Below are positions 34,641-43,177 of a stretch of DNA of 61,945 nt, piece after piece; within the stretch, counting starts at the first letter, position 1; each line of letters starts with the position of its first letter. Both the position numbers and the translations under genes were made by a program. Location: positions 1 through 61,945 of the forward strand of contig CAZKRU010000014.1 in assembly GCA_964555235.1 (NCBI GenBank), written 5' to 3'. This DNA comes from CAZKRU01 sp964555235. GTDB lineage: Bacteria; Verrucomicrobiota; Verrucomicrobiia; Methylacidiphilales; CAMAQI01. The notes beneath the pieces are model-generated. The model saw only the letters and a program-made list of their open reading frames with translations. It was not told the DNA's origin and ran no database searches.

Positions 34641-36080
34641 ATGAACGACCCTTTTCAAGAGACATGCCGTTGTTCTGATAAATATCGAAGAGACCATTCC
34701 TTTTCCCTTGAGGATCTCCTCTGTTCCCGACGCGATTTCCTCATAAAGGCCGGGATGGGAATGGGAGCCCTCAGCCTTGCTTCGATCTTCGGGATTGATC
34801 CCTTTTCAACAGCACAGGCCGAGACAACCACATTGCTCTCGCCTCTCGCTCCAAAGTCGCCTCCTTTTCCCGCAAAAGCCAAAGCCGTCATTCATCTCTT
34901 CGCCGCAGGAGGCCCCTCCCAAGTCGATACCTTTGATCCGAAACCGGCCCTGACTCAATATGGGGGGCAATCGATTCCGGGAATGGATGGAGTCGCTTTT
35001 CCTTCTCCGTTTCAATTTAATAAATGCGGCAAGTCCGGGATTGAAGTCAGTTCCGTTTTTCCAAAGCTCGGCGAATGCGTGGATGAGATGGCCATTATTC
35101 GCTCCATGTGGACCGATATTCCGGATCATGAAGTCGCTTCGCGGTTCATGCACACCGGATCCCTCCAACTCCCGAAGCCGAGCATGGGCTCCTGGGTCTT
35201 GTATGGACTCGGAAGCATGAATCAAAACATGCCCGGCTTTATCGCTTTGGGGGGCGCGCCCGAATGGAGAGGATCTGATTTTCTCTCCGGGCCGTATCAA
35301 GGTTGCGAAGTTCAGTTCTCGACGAAGATGAAACCGGATCAGGTGCTTCAGAACATTAAGAATCGCTTTGTGAAAGCGGACCAACAGCGTCATCAATTGG
35401 ATCTGGCAAAACAACTCAATCAACTTCACTCAGGCGAGATCGGTACGGATGCACAGATGGAAGCGCGCATTCAATCCTTTGAGATGGCTTTCAAAATGCA
35501 GACGGAAGCAACCGACGCCTTTGATCTCACCAAAGAAACGCCGGAAACGCGCGAACTTTACGGTAAATCGGAGACCGGCGCAAAGCTCCTCGTCGCACGG
35601 AGACTCGTCGAGCGCGGCGTCCGTTTTGTCCAGGTAACCGTCGGCGGATGGGATCACCATAACGACATCGATAACAGTCTTCCCAAAACGGCAAAAGAGA
35701 TTGATCTTCCGGCCGCCGCCTTGATCAAGGATCTTAAACAACGGGGGTTACTCGATTCGACATTGGTCATTTGGGGAGGAGAATTTGGCCGCACGGTTGT
35801 GAAAGATCGCAATGGAAATCAAGTCCCGGGCCGAGATCACAACGGACGCGCCTTCAGCACCTGGCTTGCTGGCGGTGGAGTGAAAGGCGGAACCGTTTAT
35901 GGAGCCACGGATGAATTCGGAGCAAAGGCGATTACGAACAAAGTCCACGTTCACGATCTCCACGCCACGATTCTCCACTTGCTCGGCTTTGATCATACCA
36001 AGCTCACCTATCGCTATAATGGAAGGGATTTCAGACTCACGGACAACTTTGGAAAAGTCGTGAATGATATTTTGACATAA
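34641..36080 (+). CDS. DUF1501 protein with Tat signal
   Basis: 479-residue DUF1501 protein, a sulfatase-fold-like family abundant in Planctomycetes and Verrucomicrobia and nearly always paired with a PSD1 cytochrome protein. A twin-arginine signal (CSRRDFLIKAGMG, about 28-40) implies folded export. Family landmarks: VIHLFAAGGPSQVDTFDPKP, GGWDHHNDI, LVIWGGEFGRTV, GRDHNGRAFSTWLAGGGVKGG and HVHDLHATILHLLG. The PSD1 gene begins at the last base of its stop codon (TAATG), so translation is coupled. Biochemical function is not established. Confidence 0.94.
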   Translation: MNDPFQETCRCSDKYRRDHSFSLEDLLCSRRDFLIKAGMGMGALSLASIFGIDPFSTAQAETTTLLSPLAPKSPPFPAKAKAVIHLFAAGGPSQVDTFDPKPALTQYGGQSIPGMDGVAFPSPFQFNKCGKSGIEVSSVFPKLGECVDEMAIIRSMWTDIPDHEVASRFMHTGSLQLPKPSMGSWVLYGLGSMNQNMPGFIALGGAPEWRGSDFLSGPYQGCEVQFSTKMKPDQVLQNIKNRFVKADQQRHQLDLAKQLNQLHSGEIGTDAQMEARIQSFEMAFKMQTEATDAFDLTKETPETRELYGKSETGAKLLVARRLVERGVRFVQVTVGGWDHHNDIDNSLPKTAKEIDLPAAALIKDLKQRGLLDSTLVIWGGEFGRTVVKDRNGNQVPGRDHNGRAFSTWLAGGGVKGGTVYGATDEFGAKAITNKVHVHDLHATILHLLGFDHTKLTYRYNGRDFRLTDNFGKVVNDILT

Positions 36081-39000
36081 TGAGTGACGTCGTCTTCTTG
36101 GAAGGGAAGAAGGGGAGGAATCCGCAACGTGCTGATCTTCGCGTTTCGAGTCGATGGACCTTGCTGCTCACCGTCTTGCTCATGCTGACCGGAATGTCGG
36201 TCGGTCAGGCGGAGCAGAACACCGAACAGATGGAATTTTTTGAAAGTAAGATCCGCCCGATTCTCTCCAATCAATGCTATAAATGTCATAGCGCAGAACA
36301 GGGTGCCGCCAAAGGAGGACTTACGCTCGATACGCGCGAAGGAGTTCTCAAGGGAGGAGAAACCGGTCCCATCATTGTTCCAGGCGATCCCGAAAAAAGC
36401 CTCCTGATTACCGCAGTCCGTTACAATGATTCGGACTTGAAGATGCCGAAAAAGAATAAACTCGCCGATGAGGAGATTGAAGCGCTCACCGAATGGGTAA
36501 GGCTCGGAGCGCCGGACCCCCGGGTACAAGCCTCCCTCAAACTCACCGGCCTCAATGACAAAGCACGAGCGCATTGGGCTTTCCAACCCGTTCAATCCGA
36601 TCGTATTCCTGACCCTAAAAACATCGGTTGGTGCCAGTCACCGGTTGATCGTTTCATTCTGAAAAAACTTGAGGAGAAAGGAATGACCCCGGCCTCTCCT
36701 GCCAATCGCGAAGCCTTGATCCGCCGCGCTTATTATGACCTGATTGGCCTCCCTCCGAGCCCCAAAGAAATTGAAGATTTTAAGTCGGATCAGAGCCCCA
36801 ACGCTTTCTCCAAAATCGTGGAACGTCTCCTGGCTTCGAATCACTACGGAGAGCGATGGGGACGGCACTGGCTCGATACCGCCCGTTACGCGGATACCGT
36901 CGGCTCCAGTTTTAACGTCCAGCTCGGAAACGAATATCGCTATCCGTATGCTTGGGGCTACCGCGACTACGTGATTGCCTCCTTCAATCAGGATAAACCG
37001 TACGATCAGTTCATTCTTGAACAACTCGCGGCGGATAAACTCCCCGATGTCGACAAAAACTCTCCCACCCTCTCCGCTCTTGGATTTCTCACCGTCGGCG
37101 CGCGATTTAACAATATGAACGAGGAGATCAACGAGCGTATTGATGTCGTCAGCAAAGGTTTCCTCGGAGTCACCGTCAGTTGCGCCCGCTGCCATGATCA
37201 TCCCTTTGATCCGATTCCAACGACGGATTATTATTCCTTTCACGGAATTTTTGCCAGCACGGAAGAACCTCCTGAAAAGCCGATTGTAAAAACTCCGGAG
37301 ATCGCGCTCTATCAGGAATTTCTCCGCAAATATGAAGTCATTGAAAAAGCAAACCGCGAAGCTTATTTGAAAGTGGCGCTGGATCTGAATGCAAATTTTC
37401 TCAAACAAGCTCCACTCTATCTCAAATACGCATCGATCCAACTTCGAGGAAAACTGACTGCGACAGAGATTGATGAGAGAAACCTTTTCACCTCGAAAGA
37501 TCCACTGGAAAAAGATCGCCTAGAGAGTCTGATCGGAACCCTTAACCAGAGGGACAATCATGATCCCACCTTCGGCCCCTTTCGACAGTTATCAAGGCTT
37601 ACTGACGAAGAATTTCCTCAGAAAGCTCCAGAATTGGTAAAGAAGATTTTAGCGGCAAAGAGCAAATCACCGGGCCTCAATCCGCTTCTTGATGCCGCAT
37701 TTCAAGAGACCCCTCTGACCTCACGCCAACAACTGGTTGACCTCTACGCCAACTTTTTTGCACAAGCCGCACCGTATGCGGAAATACATCTTAGAAATAT
37801 TTTCCAGCCTTCCCTTGAAACCGAAGAGCACCCGGTTCCAAACGGTTCTCCGAATCCGTTACCCACCTCGATGAATCCGGATCTTGCGCCATTTTTAACC
37901 ATTCCGATTACCGTGAAACCCGAATCAGAACTCACGACTCCCCTGTTACGTCGTTTTGTCCAAACGCTCCCCAACTCGACTCGTAATCTCATTGGGAAAT
38001 TTAAACCGACGATTGATCTGAACGCCATTAACCTGCTCGAATTGACGGATCCTGGATCTCCCGATCGCGCCATGGCGGTGACGGATGTTGCCAAACCGCA
38101 TGACTCCCCCGTTTTCATTCGCGGCCAGGCTCAGGTCAAAGGGGCCGTCGTTCCACGGCGTTTCCTTTCCATGCTTTCTCCCGAAGGAAAAGCGAAGCCG
38201 TTTAAAATGGGAAGCGGACGCTTGGAACTGGCCCGTGCGATTACCGATCCCAAAAATCCACTCACTCCTCGCGTCCTCGTCAACCGCGTCTGGATGCATC
38301 ACTTTGGCGCGGGTCTCGTTCCGACTCCGGACAATCTCGGAACCCAAAGCGAAGCCCCGAGTCATCCTGAACTCCTTGACTATTTAGCTTCGTATTTTCT
38401 GGAAAATAACATGTCGATCAAACAACTTCATCGTCTGATCATGCTCTCCTCCGTTTATCAAGAGAGCAGCACTCCCAATCCGGAATATCAACTCATCGAT
38501 CCTGACAATCGGCTTCTCTGGCGGGCCAATGTGAGACGCCTTGACTTTGAATCGTTGCGCGACTCCTTGTTCGTCTTCAGCGGAAAGCTCGATGAATCCG
38601 TCGGAGGAAAACCGGTGAATCTCGTCGATGAACCGTATAGCTACCGACGAAGCGTCTATGGATATATCGACCGTGGAAAGTTACCGGAACTGATGACCTT
38701 TTTTGATTTCAGCAATGCGGATTCTCCGAACTCCCGGAGAAACTCAACGATCGTCCCTCAACAAGCCCTCTTCCTCATGAATAGTCCCATGATCATCGGT
38801 GTTGTTCGCGACATGATGGCACGTCCAGAATTCACACAGGCAACCAGCGATGAAGCCAAGGTCACCGCACTCTATCGAATTATTTTACAGCGAACTCCCA
38901 AGCCCCAGGAGATCGCCCTGGCACAGAAATTTATCGAAGCTGAAAAGCCGAACGATCCCCCACCTTCGAGCAACCCAAAACCGCCTCCCGTTACTCCCCC

Positions 39001-39229
39001 CTCCCCTTCACCCACAGAAGCACCCGCCATGATGAGCATGATGGAGATGGATAAAGGAAAAGAGGCGGATAAAGCGAAGGACGCGACGATGATGACCATG
39101 ATGTCAAATATCGGACCGAAGGCGGCGATTCGAAATCAAGGGAACGCGGTTCAGCGCAAACCTCTCAGCGCATGGGAATCCTTTGCCCAAACACTCCTCA
39201 TGGTGAATGAGATGAGTTACGTGAATTAA
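36080..39229 (+). CDS. PSCyt1-PSCyt2-PSD1 domain protein
   Basis: 1049-residue exported protein, partner of the DUF1501 gene. The signal anchor is near residues 25-45. The planctomycete cytochrome domain (about 50-140) has the haem motif CYKCH. The PSCyt2 domain (about 185-395) contains HWLDTARYADT and a second CxxCH-like site CARCHDHPFDP. The PSD1 domain (about 710-990) has RVLVNRVWMHHFGAGLV and NSRRNSTIVPQQALF. Near the C-terminus an unusual Pro-rich then Met-rich stretch (PPPVTPPSPSP to MMSMMEMDKGK, DATMMTMM) interrupts the domain. Role unknown; haem binding is expected from the motifs. Confidence 0.93.
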   Translation: MSDVVFLEGKKGRNPQRADLRVSSRWTLLLTVLLMLTGMSVGQAEQNTEQMEFFESKIRPILSNQCYKCHSAEQGAAKGGLTLDTREGVLKGGETGPIIVPGDPEKSLLITAVRYNDSDLKMPKKNKLADEEIEALTEWVRLGAPDPRVQASLKLTGLNDKARAHWAFQPVQSDRIPDPKNIGWCQSPVDRFILKKLEEKGMTPASPANREALIRRAYYDLIGLPPSPKEIEDFKSDQSPNAFSKIVERLLASNHYGERWGRHWLDTARYADTVGSSFNVQLGNEYRYPYAWGYRDYVIASFNQDKPYDQFILEQLAADKLPDVDKNSPTLSALGFLTVGARFNNMNEEINERIDVVSKGFLGVTVSCARCHDHPFDPIPTTDYYSFHGIFASTEEPPEKPIVKTPEIALYQEFLRKYEVIEKANREAYLKVALDLNANFLKQAPLYLKYASIQLRGKLTATEIDERNLFTSKDPLEKDRLESLIGTLNQRDNHDPTFGPFRQLSRLTDEEFPQKAPELVKKILAAKSKSPGLNPLLDAAFQETPLTSRQQLVDLYANFFAQAAPYAEIHLRNIFQPSLETEEHPVPNGSPNPLPTSMNPDLAPFLTIPITVKPESELTTPLLRRFVQTLPNSTRNLIGKFKPTIDLNAINLLELTDPGSPDRAMAVTDVAKPHDSPVFIRGQAQVKGAVVPRRFLSMLSPEGKAKPFKMGSGRLELARAITDPKNPLTPRVLVNRVWMHHFGAGLVPTPDNLGTQSEAPSHPELLDYLASYFLENNMSIKQLHRLIMLSSVYQESSTPNPEYQLIDPDNRLLWRANVRRLDFESLRDSLFVFSGKLDESVGGKPVNLVDEPYSYRRSVYGYIDRGKLPELMTFFDFSNADSPNSRRNSTIVPQQALFLMNSPMIIGVVRDMMARPEFTQATSDEAKVTALYRIILQRTPKPQEIALAQKFIEAEKPNDPPPSSNPKPPPVTPPSPSPTEAPAMMSMMEMDKGKEADKAKDATMMTMMSNIGPKAAIRNQGNAVQRKPLSAWESFAQTLLMVNEMSYVN

Positions 39230-40071
39230 GCGTTCGAAATCGCGAGGTTCACAAGCTCTTCCTGTAAACTTGCTTTCGCCAATTCGATCGAAACCATTCG
39301 ACGCTTTCCGGGTTCCTGAACGCCAACCTCCCGATATCCTGCAGCTTCTAAAAGCTGAAGTCCGTCCAAAAAGCGATCCCCCACTCGATTCGGTCGATGT
39401 GCATCCGCCCCGAGAACGACCGGAATCCGACGCTCCGCCATCTCCCGCAAAATCACCGGACCCGGATTTACCTCAGTCACCGACTTATTCCACCCCGAGG
39501 TATTCATCTCCATCGCTACGCCGGTTTTTGCAATCCGATCCAAGGAGCGACGAATAACATCCAAGTGTTCTTCAACAATCCAGATCTGTGGAAATTCATT
39601 CTTAATCAAATCCGGATGTCCGAGGGTATCAAAAAATCCGCTCTCCGCCGATTTAGCCAGAAGCTCAAAATAGCGGGTAATGTCTCCTCGCGGATTTCCC
39701 CTGGAATAACCTTCCCGGTATTCACTCGTTTGAGGATGAATCGATCCCAAAAAGTGACTCCACGCATAACGTTCCCGCATCCGGGCGATCCATGGCTCCA
39801 ATTCAGGAAGATAATCACACTCCAAGCCGGCTGCCACCGGAATCCGGCCTTCAAACGCTTCGCGCGCCCGCTCCACCATCGCCCAGTACTCCTCCAACTG
39901 ATTCTCAAACATCCGAATATGGGGCGACCACTCGTTCGGCAACGGCGTATGACACGTAATATGAATTCCCGCTAAATTCCGCTGAAGCGCTGCCTCCGCG
40001 TACTCCTCCACCGTTCCATGCGCATGCTTGCAAAGCGTCGTATGCGAGTGTGCCTCCCAGAGCACCCTCAT
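39226..40071 (-). CDS. PHP-domain phosphoesterase, histidinol-phosphatase (HisJ/HisK) type
   Basis: 281-residue metal-dependent phosphoesterase of the PHP superfamily, nearest in layout to HisJ-type histidinol-phosphatases. Metal-binding motifs: AHSHTTLCKHAHG at the N-terminus, HITCHTPLP, AGLECDYLP, FLGSIHPQ, DTLGHPDLIK, and near the end LGADAHRPNRVG. Nothing in the neighbourhood belongs to histidine synthesis, so another phosphate ester is possible. It converges with the PSD1 gene, stops overlapping by four bases. Confidence 0.87.
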   Translation of the reverse strand: MRVLWEAHSHTTLCKHAHGTVEEYAEAALQRNLAGIHITCHTPLPNEWSPHIRMFENQLEEYWAMVERAREAFEGRIPVAAGLECDYLPELEPWIARMRERYAWSHFLGSIHPQTSEYREGYSRGNPRGDITRYFELLAKSAESGFFDTLGHPDLIKNEFPQIWIVEEHLDVIRRSLDRIAKTGVAMEMNTSGWNKSVTEVNPGPVILREMAERRIPVVLGADAHRPNRVGDRFLDGLQLLEAAGYREVGVQEPGKRRMVSIELAKASLQEELVNLAISNA

Positions 40072-40176
40072 GATGGGATTACCTCAACCACTGAATTAAA
40101 AACTTCCATCCTCCAAGCATATCAAACCGCAGAGCGGGGTCAAACAGGATAGGTAAACTCACCTCTCTGCAAGCGA

Positions 40177-41688
40177 CTAAATTTGAGAACCAGACGCCCC
40201 TTCACGTTGGTATAACACCCCTGCTTGGAAACTGATATTCGCCTTTTGAAGCCACCATCTCAATTGGTTATCAAAGACAAAGAATCGATTCTCCCACGGG
40301 CAAGCGTCCTGCACATAGGAAGCAATGATGATCCGACGGTCAAGACACCAAATTGCCGCTTCACCTCCGTATCCTTCCTCCCGACTTCGCAAATCCCAAG
40401 TAAATTCCCAAAAAATCGGCTTTCCCTTCTCAAAACTCGATTGCAAATGAAAATACGCTCCAATAAAAGGAGTCGCCAAATAACCATTCGGCAAATTGGG
40501 ATAAGGCCAATTGGGGGGACGATATCCCTGTAGATGACTACTCAACGCCTCAACATCAAACGCAGACTCCACTCGATACTCCCGCCACTGCTCTGGAGTT
40601 CCGATTTTAATCAACGCCTCAGGCAGTTTCAACCAATCCGCTTCAACGGCTTTCTCGGTGGCTTCGATCCGTTCTCCCAAGGTTCTCTGATACAGACTCC
40701 CCTTGACCCAAGAGATGCCATCTCCCTCCAATAACGGTAACATTGAGTATTCCACCCACAAAAAATCCCTCAAAAATTCCATCCGCATTTTCTCTTGCGT
40801 GACATGCTCCGAAGCAACATGGCCAAAACCGATTAAATGAATCGTCTTGTCTTTGATCCAAAGCCCCATATCTTCCCACCCCCCATTACGACCCCAATAG
40901 CCTTGATTTAAACCAAAGTTAAACGGAAGATGAAAAAATCCATCACGCGTTCTCTCCTCTCTTCGTTTGCCGATCGGAATCGACAAATAACGGGGCTTTC
41001 TATCATAAATTCGTTGACTAAAATGCTCGACCAACCGTTGAGAATCGACCGCTGATCTCCCTTCATAAAAACGATGAAAGAATGGATACATTCCCGACGA
41101 TTCGTATAACCCGAGATCCGGCAGAGAAACGTCCGAAGCCCCCCCCGAAGTGGGCACACTCTCTTCCTTTTCGCAGTAGAGATCAAAGGGATGAATAACC
41201 GGCTTTTTGAAGCCATTCACAAAGCTGATGAGAATCGAAAATAAACGAAATCCCCCTTGAAAAACGAACCCTAAAGTTCCGAGTAAAAAACTTTTTTGAC
41301 CTTTTCTAATCCAAGGTTCTTGATGCGATTTGTAAATCAGCGAATAGATGAGTGCTGCGGGAAAATTCAATAAAGCGACAAGGACCAGATAAATGATTTT
41401 ACGAGTACGGGATAGATCCTGACGCTGGAAAAGGTTGATCAAGATAAGGAGCCAATAAGTCTCACAAAAAACCAACAAACAAAGACCGATCATGCCCCAC
41501 CACTCACGCGCCTCCACATCACTCATCGGCCATAAAGGGGGCCGCCCCCGAGAACGCATTGATGCAAGCATTCGAAAAACGCCAAAGGCACCCATGAGTC
41601 CTGAGACCAACATCGACCATCCAAACAACTCTCGCACGAATGCTACTAGAAATCCTCCCAGCCGGACCCTGATTTGATCCATTTTCAT
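40177..41688 (-). CDS. Membrane protein of unknown function
   Basis: I do not recognise this protein. From ATG 41688 it has 503 residues; a TTG nine bases upstream overlaps the pyrF stop. The first 165 residues hold three to four membrane helices (FVRELFGWSMLVSGLMGAFG, MIGLCLLVFCETYWLLILIN, IIYLVLVALLNFPAALIYSL, LLGTLGFVFQGGFRLFSILI). The remaining 330 residues are soluble and rich in Trp and Tyr (FHLPFNFGLNQGYWGRN, YRPPNWPYPNLPNGYLATPF). It follows pyrF within six bases and may share its transcript. Confidence 0.75.
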   Translation of the reverse strand: MKMDQIRVRLGGFLVAFVRELFGWSMLVSGLMGAFGVFRMLASMRSRGRPPLWPMSDVEAREWWGMIGLCLLVFCETYWLLILINLFQRQDLSRTRKIIYLVLVALLNFPAALIYSLIYKSHQEPWIRKGQKSFLLGTLGFVFQGGFRLFSILISFVNGFKKPVIHPFDLYCEKEESVPTSGGASDVSLPDLGLYESSGMYPFFHRFYEGRSAVDSQRLVEHFSQRIYDRKPRYLSIPIGKRREERTRDGFFHLPFNFGLNQGYWGRNGGWEDMGLWIKDKTIHLIGFGHVASEHVTQEKMRMEFLRDFLWVEYSMLPLLEGDGISWVKGSLYQRTLGERIEATEKAVEADWLKLPEALIKIGTPEQWREYRVESAFDVEALSSHLQGYRPPNWPYPNLPNGYLATPFIGAYFHLQSSFEKGKPIFWEFTWDLRSREEGYGGEAAIWCLDRRIIIASYVQDACPWENRFFVFDNQLRWWLQKANISFQAGVLYQREGASGSQI

Positions 41689-41693
41689 GGAAA

Positions 41694-42380
41694 TCAACCA
41701 ATCGACTCAATCAATGCTTTGGCCGATGCCACCGGATCCGCCGCCTGAGTCACCGGACGACCGACGACGAGGTAGTTGGCGCCGGCTTGAATGGCTTCCT
41801 TGGCTGAAAGGGTCCTTTTCTGGTCTCCGAGTGGGTCATTCGGGCCACGAATTCCTGGAGTCACCAATGTCATTGGAGTTTTAATCTGGCCCCGGATCAG
41901 TTCGACTTCAAAGGGAGAACAGACGAGTCCCTGAATGCCACTCGTTGCCGCCAATCGAGCGAGATTCAGCACCTGCCCAGGGACGGTGTGATCGACTCCG
42001 ATTTGTTTGAGCGACTCTTCATCAAAACTGGTGAGTACCGTGACCGCCAGCACTTGGGTCTTCGTCCCTTTCACCGCCTCAGCCGCCGCCCGCATCATTT
42101 CAGAACCACCCGAAGCGTGAATGGTCAGAAATCGGACATCGAGCGAAACCGCCGACTTCACCGCCTTGGAAACCGTCTGAGGAATATCATGAAATTTCAG
42201 ATCCAAAAAAACATCCACTCCCTTACGTCGCAACTCCCGGACAAAATCTGGCCCGCAAAGCGTAAACAACTGCTTCCCCACCTTATAAAAACTTAAATAC
42301 GGCGCAAGCTGATCCACCAGCGTTAACGCTTTCTGAGGATCATCATAGTCAAGGGCAACAATCAGACGGTCACTGGGCAT
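41694..42380 (-). CDS. pyrF: Orotidine 5'-phosphate decarboxylase
   Basis: Last step of UMP synthesis. 228 residues, the usual length for the bacterial short form. The N-terminal strand is LIVALDYDD. The catalytic motif is VFLDLKFHDIPQTV (D-x-K-x-x-D). Phosphate-binding landmarks VTPGIRGPNDPLGDQKR and YLVVGRPVTQAADP follow. No other pyrimidine gene is nearby. The unknown membrane protein gene follows almost directly. Confidence 0.96.
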   Translation of the reverse strand: MPSDRLIVALDYDDPQKALTLVDQLAPYLSFYKVGKQLFTLCGPDFVRELRRKGVDVFLDLKFHDIPQTVSKAVKSAVSLDVRFLTIHASGGSEMMRAAAEAVKGTKTQVLAVTVLTSFDEESLKQIGVDHTVPGQVLNLARLAATSGIQGLVCSPFEVELIRGQIKTPMTLVTPGIRGPNDPLGDQKRTLSAKEAIQAGANYLVVGRPVTQAADPVASAKALIESIG

Positions 42381-42430
42381 GGATTTTTATTAGCAGGAGA
42401 GTTTGCTTAGACAAGCGTGATAGTAATTCT

Positions 42431-42540
42431 GGTAGGGCGTGTTGACGTCTTCGACTCCCGTCGAACTCCGCCCTTCGGGTCCATCCTTTCGATGGATCCA
42501 TGTTGTCCACTCCCAGCGGACAACATTCTCCGAAGGCGCC
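42431..42540. repeat. Cluster of three hairpins (REP-like)
   Basis: Consecutive stems TTCGAC-TCCC-GTCGAA (42450-42465), TCCATC-CTTTC-GATGGA (42480-42496) and ATGTTGTCC-loop-GGACAACAT (42500-42526). The cluster opens with GGTAGGGCG and an outer AGGGCG/CGCCCT pairing. It lies between the small membrane protein gene and pyrF; no T-run follows. Confidence 0.65.
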
Positions 42541-42559
42541 GGGAATTGATCTAACCAGA

Positions 42560-42877
42560 TCATTTCAACCTAAATAACCAATATCGCACGAATGCCGCAA
42601 CCAACAAAGTAGGAATTGTAAAGATGCATATCCATAATGGCAAAATCGCAAACCACCACGCCGAAACCTCACCCACCTCACTCGGGTCGATCGGACGGGA
42701 GAAAAAAAACGTCAACATAAGAGCCAACCCAAACAAGATTGAGCCGTCAAAAAGCACAAACTCCTTTAATGTTGGCTTTCTTGGCCATGAAAAAAGGTAT
42801 GCAAAAAGCATTACGATCGAGATCGCCCACATTAAAATGACATATGAGATCATATTCAATTTCTCTCCCACTGACAT
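42560..42877 (-). CDS. Small three-helix membrane protein, unknown
   Basis: 105 residues with three membrane helices (about 9-30, 42-60, 72-98) joined by short charged loops (SWPRKPTLKEF, SRPIDPSEVGEV). I do not recognise a family. It stands alone between repeat-rich non-coding stretches, so transfer or cassette origin is possible but not shown. Coding status is supported by its regular membrane-protein pattern. Confidence 0.55.
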   Translation of the reverse strand: MSVGEKLNMISYVILMWAISIVMLFAYLFSWPRKPTLKEFVLFDGSILFGLALMLTFFFSRPIDPSEVGEVSAWWFAILPLWICIFTIPTLLVAAFVRYWLFRLK

Positions 42878-43001
42878 TAGAGTATCATATGAGCACAGTC
42901 TCGCTCAATCACTATTGAATTACTATGCATTGAAAGAATTCTGTCTCCTTTGCACTGCCGAATCTTTACATGCTTTGACCAAGTGATATGATTATCATGC
43001 T

Positions 43002-43112
43002 ATGAAAACGACAGTCGCTCTGGAGCAAAGAACGACGCTTAAATCGTTGATTTGGAAATCCGTTGACGCCGACGAATATGTCGCCCAACAACGGGCGGAT
43101 TGGGATCGGTAG
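43002..43112 (+). CDS. Short ORF, possible gene remnant
   Basis: ATG to TAG, 36 residues, beginning MKTTVALEQRTTLKSLIWKS and ending YVAQQRADWDR. The opening resembles small antitoxin proteins, but no toxin follows and no Shine-Dalgarno is visible. It may be a remnant or not expressed. Confidence 0.2.
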   Translation: MKTTVALEQRTTLKSLIWKSVDADEYVAQQRADWDR

Positions 43113-43142
43113 GAAATCAAAAGGATTTGCTCAAGGTAAAGA

Positions 43143-43174
43143 TTCCTCCCTTCCTGCTTTCCTCAGAGAAATCA
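43143..43174. repeat. Dispersed repeat related to the inner arm at 27821-27847
   Basis: Shares CCTGCTTTC and most flanking bases with the inner right arm of the nested repeat at 27.8 kb. It sits directly after the ileS stop codon. Only a single arm is present here, without an inverted partner. Confidence 0.45.
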
Positions 43175-43177
43175 ATC

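Larger units (their letters stand above)
42878..43177. other. 300-base region with little coding content
   Basis: Contains one short ORF (43002-43112) and a dispersed-repeat-like stretch (43143-43174). Nothing else seen. Confidence 0.5.

Noticed and set aside
36638..37441. Minus-strand frame of 267 codons inside the PSD1 gene
   Set aside because: Antisense shadow; the plus-strand protein has clear domain motifs across the same bases.
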